Source of the DNA: Sorghum bicolor
Taxonomy: Eukaryota > Streptophyta > Magnoliopsida > Poales > Poaceae
Length of the DNA: 64,000 nt
Direction: 5' to 3'
Assembly: GCF_000003195.3 (NCBI RefSeq)
Contig: NC_012873.2
Coordinates: 45,281,061-45,345,060, forward strand
The translations under genes and the position numbers were made by a program. Shown here one piece after another: positions 23,642-35,275 of this stretch. Below the pieces are notes generated by a model. It saw only the letters and a program-made list of their open reading frames with translations. It made no database searches and was not told the origin of the DNA. Each line of letters begins with the position of its first letter. Within the stretch, counting starts at the first letter, position 1.

Positions 23642-24549
23642 ATGCCTCGTCGCAGCACAGCCGTGTACCGTGCCCTCTTCACCGTCACTCGTGCCCCGCC
23701 AGTTGTACATGCACCTGTACCTGCACCAGTACCTGCACCTAAGCCTGTGGTCGTCGCCTCTGCCAGCGGTGAAGAGGAGGAGCCAATGGACCTAGAGTTT
23801 CCTATGCCTACACCTTCAACACCCACCCTGGTGGCAGTACCGACCCCGCAGGTCGACGCTCCAGTTCCTCCTGCTGCACCTGCGCCTGCACCGAACGCGT
23901 CTACGGGTTCAGCGCCGACTCCTCAGCACCCACTAGTTGTCCCAGAGATAGGATGGACCTCCAGGAACAAGTTCATGGATGCTGACGAGGATGCTCACTA
24001 CCACACTCTGCTCACAGGTGTGTTGGCGAGCTACTACCCGGAGTTTGCTGCCACCGTTCACTACCTCTGCTCGAAGCATAAGCATCCCCTGGAGGACACT
24101 TACTGGAAGACCGAGGTGATCATCACACAGCTCGAAACAATGTGGACAACTCAGACGAAGTGGAGTCCATCCATGAGAGCAAGGTTAGGCGTGCTTCCGC
24201 CTATGAGAGCATGGAGGATGCAGCCCAAGCTACATACTTTTACTACCATGGTCGTCGTTTTGTGGCCATGCAAGAGGATAGGTACCGATTCTTTCCCCAC
24301 AATGATCCAGATGGCAGGACATGGCATGTCCTGGCACCTCCTGCTGTTGATCCTACTTTGAACACTACAGTGAGGCACGTTAGTGCCATCCATGAGAAGA
24401 ATGTGGCACTTAGACAGGAGCTACGTGCTTCACAGCAGGTGGGGAAGAGCCTCTAGAAGCAAGAGGATGAGCTACGTGGCCAGCTTGGACAGCCACCTAT
24501 CTATAAGAAGAAGCCACGCAAGTTTGTTATGCAGGATAGAGCTCCCTAG
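23642..24549 (+). pseudogene. Element A ORF0 upstream of gag (broken)
   Basis: Opens MPRRSTAVYRALFTVT about 175 bp after the PBS. It has a Pro/Ala/Val-rich repeat region (VPAPVPAP type) and then a folded-looking region. The frame shifts near 24130-24145 and continues (SIHESKVRRAS..., then YFYYHGRRFVAMQEDRYRFF). An in-frame TAG is at 24454, and the natural-looking end is the TAG at 24547. The C-terminal part (HVSAIHEKNVALRQEL) could form a coiled coil. RIRE3/RIRE8-type chromoviruses are known to carry an extra ORF here; its function is not known to me. The ORF0 start is repeated at 41217 after the 3' LTR. Confidence 0.75.
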
Positions 24550-25233
24550 ATGTCCCAGTGCTTTCTACTTAAACGTTAAAACGAGTGGTTTCGGTTATGT
24601 GTGGCGTGTGAACTTTCAGTATGCTGCTGCTTGTGATTATGAACATTTGTGATTTGGAGTTTTGTTTGATTGTGGGAATATGTGGGCCTGTCTGCATGTT
24701 TCTAAAATTTAATCTTAGTAGTAGATGTTGATTAATGTGAGGTTGGGTTACTTTATCACTGTCTCAACCATACTGATTCTGGAGCAGTCTGTGATGTTTA
24801 TTCTATATCTCGTATTTGGTTTAGTCAAAAATTACAAAATTTTTATGGAGAAGACTAGACTGACATATATTTCATCTTCATCTGGAATCACTTTATTATC
24901 TGTTCGGGTCTGTGAGATATGCTGGTTTTAATCTGTTGTGTCTGCGCAGACTGAGAACCAAAGCAGAAACTGATTAACTACAGTTTTGATTATGTTACTG
25001 TTGGAATCAGTAAATAAGGTCTGAATAAAATTTGTAGGGAATTTCTTAACCTTTCCAACGATGTATGCCATGTCCCTATTGGATCTCTAGGGTTTGAGAT
25101 GAGCACGATTTACTGACCTGCTAATTTTGAAACTGGTCCAGAAAACTGCTAGTCTTGTTTTTTTATTCATTATAAGCGATGAATAATTATTTTGGAAGAT
25201 CACTAAAAGCCGTGAACCTTTGTTTGGAAGCAG
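24550..25233 (+). other. Element A spacer between ORF0 and gag
   Basis: About 680 bp, AT-rich, no convincing coding sequence. It could hold splice or translation signals for gag, but I cannot identify one. Confidence 0.6.
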
Positions 25234-26400
25234 ATGGATGCCGAAGGAGCAAGCTGTGGTCGTGGACATGGTCGTGGCCGTGGGCGTGGTGTACCTGAGA
25301 ATCTGCCACCACCACCGCCGCCGATGACCATCGAACAACTCATGGGGGTGCAAGCCAACTTGATGCAAGCTATGATGAATCGCATGAACAATGAACCTGT
25401 AGCAGCACCACCACCGGTCCAGGTCCGCGACAAGCATGGGGAGTTCTTGAAAGGACGTCCCCCGGTGTTCACCCATGCCTCTGATCCACTGGAGGCTGAT
25501 GACTGGTTAAAGGTGGTCGAGAAGCAGTTGAATATAGCCCAGTGCAGCGACCTTGAGAAAGTGTTGTATGCCTCTGGCCAACTGCAAGGACCTGCTCAAG
25601 AGTGGTGGGAGTCCTATTAATATGGACACTCAAACAATGCCCCACCAGTTACCTAGAAGGAGTCCACTGAGGGGTTCAGGTCCCATCATATTCCAGAGGG
25701 TCTAATCGAACTGAAGGCGGAAGAGTTCTAGTCTCTCAAGCAGGGATCGATGATAGTTAGTGAGTATCATGACAAGTTTGCACAATTGTCATGATATGCT
25801 CCATATGTGGTGGCCAGAGACTTAGACAAGCAACGCCTTTTCTTGAAGGGCTTATATAATGTACTGCAACTGTAGTTGATGAGCAACACCTATCCCTGTT
25901 TCCAAGAATTGTTGAACCGCGCTATTGTCATCGACAACAAGCGCAAGGAGATGGACGCGAAGAAGAGGAAGCTCTAGGGGTAGCCGTCAGGCAGCAATAC
26001 TCGCCCATGTGCATATCCTAAGCAGGGATTCCCTCAGCGTAATCAGGGGCCACCAAATCAGTGGAACCGTGGACAGTTCCCTCAGCACCCTCAATACCAC
26101 CACCAGTACAGCCACCAGAACCAACAACACCCTCAGCAGCAGTTTGGCAATCAGAACCATTAGTGCCCCCAGCAACAAGTCAGCAATTAGGCACCACGCC
26201 AAAGAGTGCCCAACAATGCTCCTGGCAAAAACGTAGCAACCAGCGGCAACCCCAATGCCTGTTACCGCTGTGGAGAGGTGGGACACTATGCATACCAGTG
26301 CCCCAAGAAGAAGAATCCATCAGCCCAGCAGAACCAGAACAACAACCAGGCCTGCTCGACCTCCGTTTTCAGGGAGAGTGAATCATGTGTCCTCCGACAC
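25234..26400 (+). pseudogene. Element A gag (many stops)
   Basis: Opens MDAEGASCGRGHGRGRGRG. A capsid region follows (RPPVFTHASDPLEADDWL, then QEWWESY at about 25610). The reading continues through many in-frame stops to a CCHC knuckle near 26260 (CYRCGEVGHYAYQC). Most stops are TAG at positions where family relatives are expected to have CAG: near 25654, 25729, 25873, 25975, 25981, 26161 and 26188, with a TGA near 25794. The Gln/Asn/Pro-rich stretch before the knuckle is typical of Tekay-like Gag. No functional Gag can be made. Confidence 0.88.
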
Positions 26401-26429
26401 AGCTCAGGAAACACCTAAGGTTATGATGA

Positions 26430-27060
26430 GTACGTTCAATATCAACTCCATCCCTGCTACAGTACTGTTTGATTCTGGTTCTTCACATTCTTTCATCTCC
26501 CAAGCATTTGTTAGAGTGCATAGCATCCCTCTTTGTGCACTAAAAAATTCCATGCTCGTAAATTCACCGGGAGACAACATGCCAGCTAATTATTGAAGCC
26601 CCTCCACTAGTATATCCTTAAGGGGGTAGATTTCAAGGTGAAACATATTGTATTAAGAACCATGGGAATTGACCTCATACTTGGAATGGATTGGATGAAG
26701 CAGCATGGGGCAGTAATTCATTGTCAGGAAAAATCTGTGGTTGTGACATCACCAGGTGGGGACAGAATAAGTGTGGATGTGGCAGTGCAACCTCAGCCAA
26801 ACACATTGTATTAAGAACCATGGGAATTGACCTCATACTTGGAATGGAATTGGATGAAGCAGCATGGGGCAGTAATTCATTGTCAGGAAAAATCTGTGGT
26901 TGTGACATCACCAGGTGGGGACAGAATAAGTGTGGATGTGGCAGTGCAACCTCAGCCGACTGCTACAGTGAATTAGCTAAGTGGTGCTAATCTCGAAGAC
27001 CAGGTGGTGGATGAATTTCCAGACGTTTTCCCTGATGAGTTGCCAGGTATGCCACCTAAC
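26430..27060 (+). pseudogene. Element A retropepsin region (broken, internally duplicated)
   Basis: Active-site motif FDSGSSHSFIS is near 26470, and the later LGMDW-type motif is read near 26685. The frame is lost soon after 26596, and a 158-bp segment is tandemly duplicated (26641-26957). The region ends at 27060 in the linker before RT (PDELPGMPP-like), where element 3 is inserted. Confidence 0.85.
26641..26957 (+). repeat. 158-bp direct tandem duplication inside element A pol
   Basis: 26641-26798 is repeated at 26799-26957 with only a few differences (for example one extra A in GGAATTGG). The high identity shows the duplication is younger than most of the decay in this element. Confidence 0.92.
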
Positions 27061-28275
27061 TGTTGACGGTCCTTACTGCTCACATTTAACCGTCAACTAA
27101 TCAGGGAAAAGGACCTATATGCAACCAACACCCAGACTTAGGGTTTTATCTGACAGAATTCCATGAGTTTTGGTGTTTGTCTATTTCTGCAGGGGGTTAT
27201 CAGGAAACATGGTGGAAAGGCCCACACGTCGGGTTTACATAGAGATATTAACGTGTGCGGCAATTTTTGATCATCTAGAAGACTCCAGAAGCCACGGAAA
27301 CGAGAGGGAGGCCGAGCAGGCCCGGGGGCTGGGCGCCCGCCCAGGTGTCTCGGCCAATCAGGCCCCGCCTCACGGATCATGCTCCACCGACCTAAGGGAT
27401 TAAGGAAAACCGTGCGATTAAGGTCGGTTTGATCCGACGGCCCACATTCATTTGGAGGGGCTATATAAGCAGGCCCCTTGGCCCCTGGAGGAGATATCTC
27501 TTCTACAGAATTAAATCTAGGGTTTCAATTATTCATCCAAGTAGAGAGGATCCCTCTAGTTCATCTAGTTCTAGTACTAGTTCATCTAGTTCTAGTTCTA
27601 GTTAGTTCTAGTTGTAATCTAGAAAATAGGGAGAGAAGAGGAGAGCGGAGGAGGAGCCGGATCTGTCGGATCTTCCTCAACATTGTGCTTTTGCAGCAAC
27701 TGGTCCGCTCTTCATCGTTCTCCAAGTTCTTCAATTCATAATTCTTGAGTTCTTTAATTACTTTTATTTACATTCAAGTTATATATTAGATTCCTGCTTG
27801 CATCAAGTGTTCTAGTCTTTGCAACGCTAGAGTAGTAATTAATAGATTAGACGTGGTGTTTAGTCTTGCAATTACCTGGAATTGCACCCAATCCTGTGGA
27901 TTGTTGTGGTAACCCTAGGGTAGTGATAGCCCTAACGGTCGACGTATTCCACCTCGTTCACATCGGTGTTTGTAGGACCGTAGTCAGAGCTTCCTAGCCC
28001 CCTTCTCATCTCTTTCTCTGGTTAGTGTTCTGATGTCCCGAAATAAATAATCTTTGAAGTAATTCTTGATTCTTAGATCAACTAGAGAACTCTCAAGAAA
28101 CTTCCTCTCTTCCCACCAAAAATAATTATATAGTTATCCTTAGGTGATCTTGAATCTTAATTAGTACACTCACGTTCCCTGTGGAAAATCGATACTCTGG
28201 AATACTCCCAGGTGAAAGCTACATCGGTATCCGTGCGCTTGCGGATTTTTCTATTTGCGTTTAAAATACTCAACA
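27061..28275 (+). repeat. Element 3 5' LTR
   Basis: Starts TGTTGACGG, ends ACTCAACA. One GGGCGCCCGCCC at 27331-27342 and TATATAA at 27462-27468 (131 bp apart). A CTAGTT-type microsatellite lies at about 27555-27612. It shares the U3 block with the LTRs of elements 1, 2 and E. Confidence 0.93.
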
Positions 28276-28282
28276 AGCTTTC

Positions 28283-28300
28283 TGGCGCTGTTGCTGGGAA
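28283..28300 (+). other. Element 3 primer-binding site, altered tRNA-Asp type
   Basis: TGGCGCTGTTGCTGGGAA, 8 bp after the LTR. It differs from the perfect tRNA-Asp complement mainly by C-to-T changes. Confidence 0.72.
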
Positions 28301-28334
28301 CCGGTAGCTGTGCTAGTTTCGAACCAAGTCGTCC

Positions 28335-29850
28335 GTGTATCCTTTTTCTTTTCCTTTTTTTACCACACTCACCTTACCATTTTCACCATACCACAAGGAT
28401 TTCACTCCTATCTATAAATTCTTTGCTCCAAAGGGTGAGTTATTAGAGCCACCACCATCATCACATCCAATTCTTACAGATGGCTACGACCTCGGCCCTG
28501 ATCTAATAGCCATGATTTAGGAGCAACCCTTCTCTGGGCAAGTAGATAAAGATCCATACACCCACCTTAGAGAATTCGAGCAGTTGTGCTCTTGCCGATC
28601 TATTTTCGGCATGACACAAGAAACCCTTAAATGGAAATTATTTCCGTTCTCCCTTTTGGGAAGAGCAAAAAAGTGGTATGCTCATTCTATAGGAGGCGTT
28701 AATGGAAATTGGGATGAACTTCGGGACAACTTTTGTCTCGCTTTCTTCCCACTTTTTCGAATCGCTGACCTTAGAATCAAAATTCTTACATTCAAACAAA
28801 GAGAGAAGGAAACTTTAGGAGCAGCTTGGGCTAGGTTCACAAGCCTTACCAATTCCGGTCCAAACCTTTCCCTGCCTGACCAAGTACTGTACTACCACTT
28901 TTATCGTGGTCTAAACAAGGAAGCTGCTCTTCACCTCGACATTGCTTCAGGAGGCTCGTTCGCACACAAACTCATAGATGAGGGGAGAGCTATCCTAGAG
29001 AGAATCCTTGAAAATACCCCTTACATAGGCATTTATGATGAGTTTCCTGAAGAAGAAAAAGAAGTCGAGCCTGATCCTAAACCAAAAGATGAGGAACTTG
29101 CAACCGAGTTAGAAATTCCACCTAAACCATCTATTAATTTGGTTGTAGAGAAACTTCCTGATAAGAGAATGCAAAACCAACTAAGGGATGATGAACTACC
29201 ACCTTTAGAGCATCCCTTTGAATTCGAGGAAGATCTTTTTGAAGATTATGGAAACACCTCGAATTTTCCTATCCAAACACGACCTCTAGCAGGGACCACT
29301 CAATCCGTTCTAAGAGTAGAATCTGTTGACATAGAACACATCAAAAGCCTTTTGGCTAGTCTGAGTTATGAATGGCTAATAGAAGTAGAGCTGTCTCCTG
29401 AGGTAGCTCGGATCATCACTCCTTCAACCATTCTTCTGTGCCAAATTAGAGGGTCCGCTAGGAAGGTCCACTACAATCCATATGTTGAGATAGATGTTAT
29501 TTCCAAGGAGTTAGCTGACACTCTTTATCCCAACGAGTCCATAACCCCATCTCAAAAACATTTACAAAGTCCATCTAGATTAATTCTAGAAAGCCATGGG
29601 GTATTAAGGGCAGTTCTTGTTAGAATCAAGGACTCCGGAATATGTCTAGATTTTCTCATTTTTGACATACCGGAGATTCCTCTCTTGATTGGCAGACTAA
29701 TCATGAAACTTCTACAAGAACAACCACAACGAGGTCATTTAGACTTCAAGGTTGGGAATTCCACTAATGTTGTTCCTCTTGCTAGATCAATTAACACGAT
29801 AGTGGAACCGAAACTCGAATCAGATCCTATTGAGGAGATCTTAATGCTGA
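28335..29850 (+). pseudogene. Element 3 gag and protease-like region (one stop), no CCHC, no D-T/S-G
   Basis: The first frame (YKFFAPKGELLEPP...LIAMI) ends at a TAG at 28518-28520. The same frame continues with EQPFSGQVDKDPYTHLREFE, then WKLFPFSLLGRAKKWY (28630-28680) and a YHFYRGL motif: a gypsy capsid core. A long acidic linker with no CCHC knuckle follows. The region near 29465-29720 corresponds in position to a retropepsin. However, the expected D-T/S-G site reads YNPYVEIDVIS, while the later strand reads PLLIGRLIMKLL. Element E has the same substitution at the same place. A DSG triplet in VRIKDSGICLDF falls elsewhere in the fold and is probably coincidental. So the protease-like domain is present but appears to lack its catalytic aspartate. 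Confidence 0.82.
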
Positions 29851-29989
29851 CTCAAGAGGAGATGGCCCAACCATTCTTTAATCATGAACACTTTGTTCAA
29901 GAAGAAGAAGAGTTGGTAGAACCCGTTGAGCTAGACAAAAATGAACAACCTTCACCTCCTTTGATAGAATTAAAACCTCTTCCTTCTAG

Positions 29990-31443
29990 CCTTAGATATG
30001 TCTTTTTGCACAACAACCCAAGAACTCCAGTAATTATCAGTGACAAGCTTTCCGATTATGAAACACAACAACTTGTCACTATTCTTGAAAGGCATAGATC
30101 AACATTTGGCTACTCTCTCGAAGATCTCACAGGCATTAGTCCCATTCTCTGCACTCATCGTATCCCTATTGATCCTAATTTTACACCTTCAAGGGAACCA
30201 CAACGGAGACTTAACAATGCTATGCGAGAGGTTGTTAAGAAAGAGGTCCTCAAACTCTATCATGCTAGGATTATTTATCCTGTGCCACATAGTGAGTGGG
30301 TTAGCCCTGTCCAAGTAGTGCCAAAGAAAGGAGGAATGACGGTCGTTAGTAATGAGAAGAATAAACTCATCCCTCAACGAATTGTCACTGGGTGGCGTAT
30401 GTGTATTGACTATCGAAAACTCAACAAGGCTACAAAGAAAGATCACTTTCCGTTACCCTTCATTGATGAAATGTTGGAACGGCTTGCAAACCACTCTTTC
30501 TTTTGTTTCCTTGATGGTTATTTTAGATATCACCAAATCCCAATCCACCCAGATGACCAAGAAAAGACTACCTTTACATGCCCGTATGGAACTTATGCAT
30601 ACCGACGAATGTCGTTCGGATTGTGCAATGCTCCAGCTTCTTTCCAACAGTGCATGATGTCTATTTTCTCGGACATGATTGAGAAGATCATGGAGGTTTT
30701 CATGGATGATTTTTACCGTCTATGGCAAAACCTTCGATCATTGTTTGGAGAATTTAGATAGAGTCTTGCCGCGATGTGAAGAACAGCACTTAATCCTGAA
30801 CTGGGAGAAATGCCATTTTATGGTTCAGGAAGGAATAGTGCTAGGACATAAAGTGTCCGAACATGGTATAGAGGTGGACAAAGCAAAGATTGAAGTTATT
30901 GAAAAACTTCCACCTACCACAAATGTGAAAGGAATCCGTAGCTTTTTGGGACATGCAGGGTTCTATAGACGCTTTATCAAGAACTTCTCTCAAACTGCTA
31001 GACCCCTAACTAGTCTCCTAGCTAAGGATGCACCTTTCATCTTTAGTGATGAGTTTCATGAATCTTTTCAAACTCTTAAGAAAGCACTCATCTCAGCCCC
31101 GATTATCCAACCACCTGATTGGAATCTTCCTTTTGAGATCATGTGTGATGCTAGCGATTTTGCGGTTGATGCCGTTTTAGGACAAACCAAGGATAAAAAG
31201 CATTATGCCATATCCTACGCTAGCAAAACCTTGTCTGGACCACAGCTCAATTACACTACAATTGAAAAAGAGCTTTTGGCTATTGTCTTTGCTATAGAAA
31301 AGTTTAGATCTTACTTAGTGGGGGCGAAGATAATCATCTATTCAGACCATGCTGCTCTCAAGTACCTCCTCACTAAGAAAGATGCTAAGCCTCGTCTAAT
31401 TCGATGGATTCTTCTACTACAAGACTTTGACATAGAAATCTGA
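29990..31443 (+). pseudogene. Element 3 reverse transcriptase and RNase H (one frameshift)
   Basis: RT begins with PYLEDLTGISP-type linker sequence (here SLEDLTGISP), followed by SPVQVVPKKGGMTVV, WRMCIDYRKLN, DHFPLPFIDEML and CFLDGYFRYHQI (the usual S is F). FGLCNAPASFQQCM and the catalytic FMDDF lie near 30690-30710. The frame shifts at about 30711, right after FMDDF, and continues from 30679 in the next frame. It runs through [14 protein letters not shown], the connection region, and RNase H ([14 protein letters not shown], then [30 protein letters not shown]). A TGA at 31441 replaces the W or R codon before the DRKGVENSIADHLSR tail. Confidence 0.92.
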
Positions 31444-32862
31444 GATAGGAAGGGAGTAGAGAATTCCATAGCCGACCACTTGTCTAGGCTTCAATATAAG
31501 GAAACACACGATGAGCTTCCCATAAATGACTACCTAAGGGATGACACCCTGCTTAAGATAACACATGCAGATCCATGGTACACAGACATCGTAAACTTTA
31601 TAGTAAAAGGCTATGTACCACATGGTACAAACAAAAGGAAGTTGCTTCACGATAGTCGTTTCCACCTTTGGGATGAGCCATATCTTTTCCGAGTCTGCGC
31701 TGATGGATTCTTGTGAAGGTGTGTTCCTATGGCTGAGGCTACTCAAATTATGGAAAGATGCCATGCCTCGCCATATGGAGGACACTATGGAGCATTCCGG
31801 ACACTTGCTAAAATTTGGCAAAGTGGCTTTTTCTGGCTAACGATGTATGAAGATACAAAGGACTTTGTCAGGAGATGCCGCCGATGTCAAAAACATGGGA
31901 ATATCAACTCACGAAATGAAATGCCTCTCACAAATAATCTTCAAGTAGAACTTTTTGATGTTTGGGGCATTGATTTCATGGGGCCATTCCCTATGTCTGG
32001 GAATTGAGAGTATATCTTAGTAGCTGTGGACTATGTGTCCAAATGGGTAGAAGCCCTACCTTGTCGAGCAGCTGATTCAAAACATGCCAAGAGAATGTTC
32101 CATGAAGTAATCTTTCCTCGCTTTGGTATACCCCGGATAGTTATAAGCGATGGAGGTTCCCACTTCTTCGACAAAATCTTCCGGAAGTACCTAGCCGATC
32201 TTGGAGTTCAACACAACGTCGCAACACCATACCATCCTCAGACTAGCGATCAAGCCGAAACATCTAACTAACAAATCAAAAATATTTTACAAAAGACCGT
32301 AGATGAGATGGGTAAGGGGTGGAAGGACAAACTTCCTGATGCACTTTGGGCATATAGAACTGCATTCAGAACACCCATAGGCATGTCACCTTATCAACTT
32401 GTATATGGAAAAACTTGTCATTTGCCTATGGAAGTAGAGTTTAAGGCTCATTGGGCACTCAAGAAATGGAACATGGATCTCCACCTCTCTAGCGAGAATC
32501 GTCTGATGCAACTATCTGAGCTAGAAGAATGGAGAGAGAAAGCCTACCACAATTCAAGGATCTATAAAGAGAGAACAAAACGATGGCATGATAAGAGAAT
32601 CAAGCACAAGGAGTTTAAGCCTGGAGATAAGGTTCTACTATTCAATTCAAGAGTTAAGCTCTTTGGGCATGGTAAGCTACGAAGTAAGTGGGATGGACCA
32701 TACAAGGTTATTGACACTTCAACTCATGGAGCCATTACCATCCAAGATGACATAGGTAACACTTTTAAGGTAAATGGTCAACGCTTGAAAATCTATCTCG
32801 AGCCACAAAACAACCTGGTAGAGGAACTTGATGTGATTGAGTTCATAGAATTCTCATATTAA
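31444..32862 (+). pseudogene. Element 3 integrase (three stops)
   Basis: The N-terminal HHCC zinc region is split by a TGA near 31714 and continues at 31729 (CHASPYGGHYG, CRRCQKHG). The catalytic core has FDVWGIDFMGPFP, a stop at 32006, then VDYVSKWVEALPC, SDGGSHF and HNVATPYHPQTS. After another stop (about 32269) the core resumes with the catalytic-Glu helix region degraded (QAETSN). The C-terminal part (32308-32862) is open: [41 protein letters not shown]. No chromodomain follows, which fits a non-chromovirus gypsy element. Confidence 0.9.
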
Positions 32863-34021
32863 GCTCTCATAAGCTCTAGACAATTGCCTAACCCTTAACA
32901 TGCTCCACGAGTTTTGTTGTCTATTTGGGTTGTGCAGGATTTTGAGGCTTAAGAAGAGTGAGACCGAACATGCAGGCCACAAGAGTGAACAACTATGTCA
33001 ACATCCAGCTTGGGGGAGGCACCCCCACGTGTATCTAGATAAGTATTACTTTTTTCCTTGGTTTTATTTACTAGTATTCGGAAATAAATAAAAAAATGCA
33101 TAACCATGAAACCAAACAAAGTTTTTCTTTTGAGTAATATACAATACTTTTGTGTAATCCTAAGTTTTAAGTAAAATAAAAAGAAAGTTTGATCCAAGTC
33201 TAGGTAATTGACAAACATGATATGATAAGGTCTGAGCTACTATTTAACTTGTTCCAAGTTTCGCTAGAGTTCTGGAGATTTTATCTTTTGAAAATCTAAA
33301 AATTCAAAAAAGGAGAGATCCTGTTTGACATAATACCTAGAGTCTTATAAGATATAAATATTTAAACTATGGGCACTTGCTTTGTTCAAGCCATTGTTAA
33401 TTCTTGTAGTTTTGGTTGAAAGAATTATCATGCTCCAAAGATCAAAGATCTTTTTGTTTTAAAAATATAAAAGATTCACTCTTCCGAAGTATATGCAAAA
33501 ATTTGATTCGAAAAAAAGAAGAGTGAGACAAGAGGTAAAAATGGACAAGTGTCTGAAGTAGAATTAGGGGTACTTGGTGCCCACTTGAAAAAAAGAAGAA
33601 AAGAAAAAGAAAAAAAAGAGAGAGACTGAAAAAAAGAAAAAAATGATAGCCCATGGTCCCTCTAATAAGCAATATGCCAGTAAGAGATGACAAACTTTTC
33701 AAAAAGGTCAAAGGTCTTGATCTAGGAGTATGACATTCCTCTCCCTTGCTCTAAGCATTGACATAGCAAAATGCAAAGTAAGTATGCTAAAACTTTTAAA
33801 GCTCTACTTATATATCTTTCGAGAAGAAGGCAAATGCCTCAGTTTTATTTTGGAAACATACAAAAAAAACTCCAGAACAAAGGTAAGACAGAAGAACTTG
33901 ACACATAGTGCTTGACTTGATCGTTCTGTTTTTCAATCACTTAAGACCTTAGTGATAACTTAAAAAAAAACCCTGTAGTAAGAGGCATAAAAGTAACCCC
34001 TGTTTTCTTGCTGATTTTAGT
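32863..34021 (+). other. Element 3 non-coding 3' region with conserved hairpins
   Basis: Contains the G5/C5 hairpin (TGGGGG 33011-33016, CCCCCA 33022-33027). The GGAC/GTCT module (33543-33554) is followed by GGGTA (33568-33572) pairing with TGCCC (33578-33582, one wobble). A-rich and G/A-rich tracts occupy 33585-33645. No open frame that I believe. Confidence 0.7.
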
Positions 34022-34060
34022 TTTGCTCAGGGATGAGCAAAGGTTAAGCTTGGGGAAGCT
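34022..34060 (+). other. Element 3 terminal hairpin and polypurine tract
   Basis: TTTGCTC (34022-34028), loop AGGGAT, GAGCAAA (34035-34041), then AAGCTTGGGGAAG up to the LTR. The outer C-G pair of elements 1 and 2 is replaced by T-A, a compensatory change. Confidence 0.72.
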
Positions 34061-35275
34061 TGTTGACGGTCCTTAATGCTCACATTTAACCGTCAACTAA
34101 TCAGGGAAAAGGACCTATATGCAACCAACACCCAGACTTAGGGTTTTATCTGACAGAATTCCACGAGTTTTGATGTTTGTCTATTTCTGCAGGGGGTTAT
34201 GAGGAAACATGGAGGAAAGGCCCACACGTCGGGTTTACATAGAGATATTAACGTGTGCGGCAATTTTCGATCATCTAGAAGACTCCGGAAGCCACGGGAA
34301 CGAGCGGGAGGCCGAGCGGGCCCGGGGACTAGGCGCCCGCCCATGTGTCTCGACCAATTAGGCTCCGCCTCGCGCATCATGCTCCACCGACCTAAGGGAT
34401 TAAGGAAAACCATGCGATTAAGATCGGTTTGATCTGACGGCCCACATTCATTTGGAGGGGCTATATAAACAGGCCCCCTGGCCCCTAGAGGAGATATCTC
34501 TTCTACAGAATTAAATCTAGGGTTTCAATTATTCATCCAAGTAGAGAGGATCCCTCTAGTTCATCTAGTTCTAGTACTAGTTCATCTAGTTCTAGTTCTA
34601 GTTAGTTCTAGTTGTAATCTAGAAAATAGGGAGAGAGAAGAGGAGAGATTAGGAGGAGCCGGATCTGTCGGATCTTCCTCAACATTGTGCTTTTGCAACA
34701 ACTGGTTCGTTCTTCATCGTTCTCCAAGTTCTTCAATTCATAATTCCTGAGTTCTTTAATTACTTTTATTTACATTCAAGTTATTTATTGGATTCTCGCT
34801 TGCATGAAGTGCTCTAGTCTTTGCAACGCTAGAGTAGTAATTAATTGATTAGACGCGGTGTTTAGTCTTGCAATTACGTGGAATTGCACCCAATCCTGCG
34901 GATTACTGTGGTAACCCTAGGGTAGTGACAGCCCTAATAGTCGACGTATTCCACCTCGTTCGGATCGGTGTTTGTAGGACCGTAGTCAGAGCTTCCTAGC
35001 CCCCTTGTCATCTCTTTCTATGGTTAGTGTTCTGATGTCCCAAAATAAATAATCTTTGAAGTAATTTTTGATTCTTAGATCAACTAGAGAACTCTTAGGA
35101 AACTTCCTCTCTTCCCACCAAAAATAATTATATAGTTATCCTTGGGCGATCTTGAATCTTAATTAGTACACTCACGTTCCCTGTGGAAAATTGATACTCT
35201 AGATACTCCCAGGTGAAAGGTACATCTGATCCGTGCGCTTGTGGATTTTTCTGTTTGCGTTTAAAATACCCAACA
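34061..35275 (+). repeat. Element 3 3' LTR
   Basis: Same length as the 5' LTR (1215 bp) with scattered substitutions. GC motif variant AGGCGCCCGCCC at 34331-34342, TATATAAA at 34462-34469. It ends CCCAACA, followed by the second CTAAC. Confidence 0.93.

Larger units (their letters stand above)
27061..35275 (+). mobile_element. Element 3: Athila-like gypsy element with gag, RT, RNase H and integrase
   Basis: Complete insertion in element A pol, flanked by CTAAC (27056-27060 and 35276-35280). The two LTRs are 27061-28275 and 34061-35275, both 1215 bp. The PBS is at 28283. The coding region spans about 28335-32862 on the plus strand with a few stops and frameshifts. The RT motifs (DHFPLPFIDEML, FMDDF) resemble Athila-group elements. 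A non-coding 3' region with the shared hairpins and a polypurine tract follows. Confidence 0.94.

Noticed and set aside
26675..26911. Repeat-containing minus-strand open frame
   Set aside because: Antisense shadow of the 158-bp duplication in element A pol.
29640..29660. DSG triplet in element 3 (VRIKDSGICLDF) as a protease active site
   Set aside because: Alignment with E puts this at a later strand, where E reads VEGSMVHLNF; the active-site column is the NP motif about 55 residues earlier.
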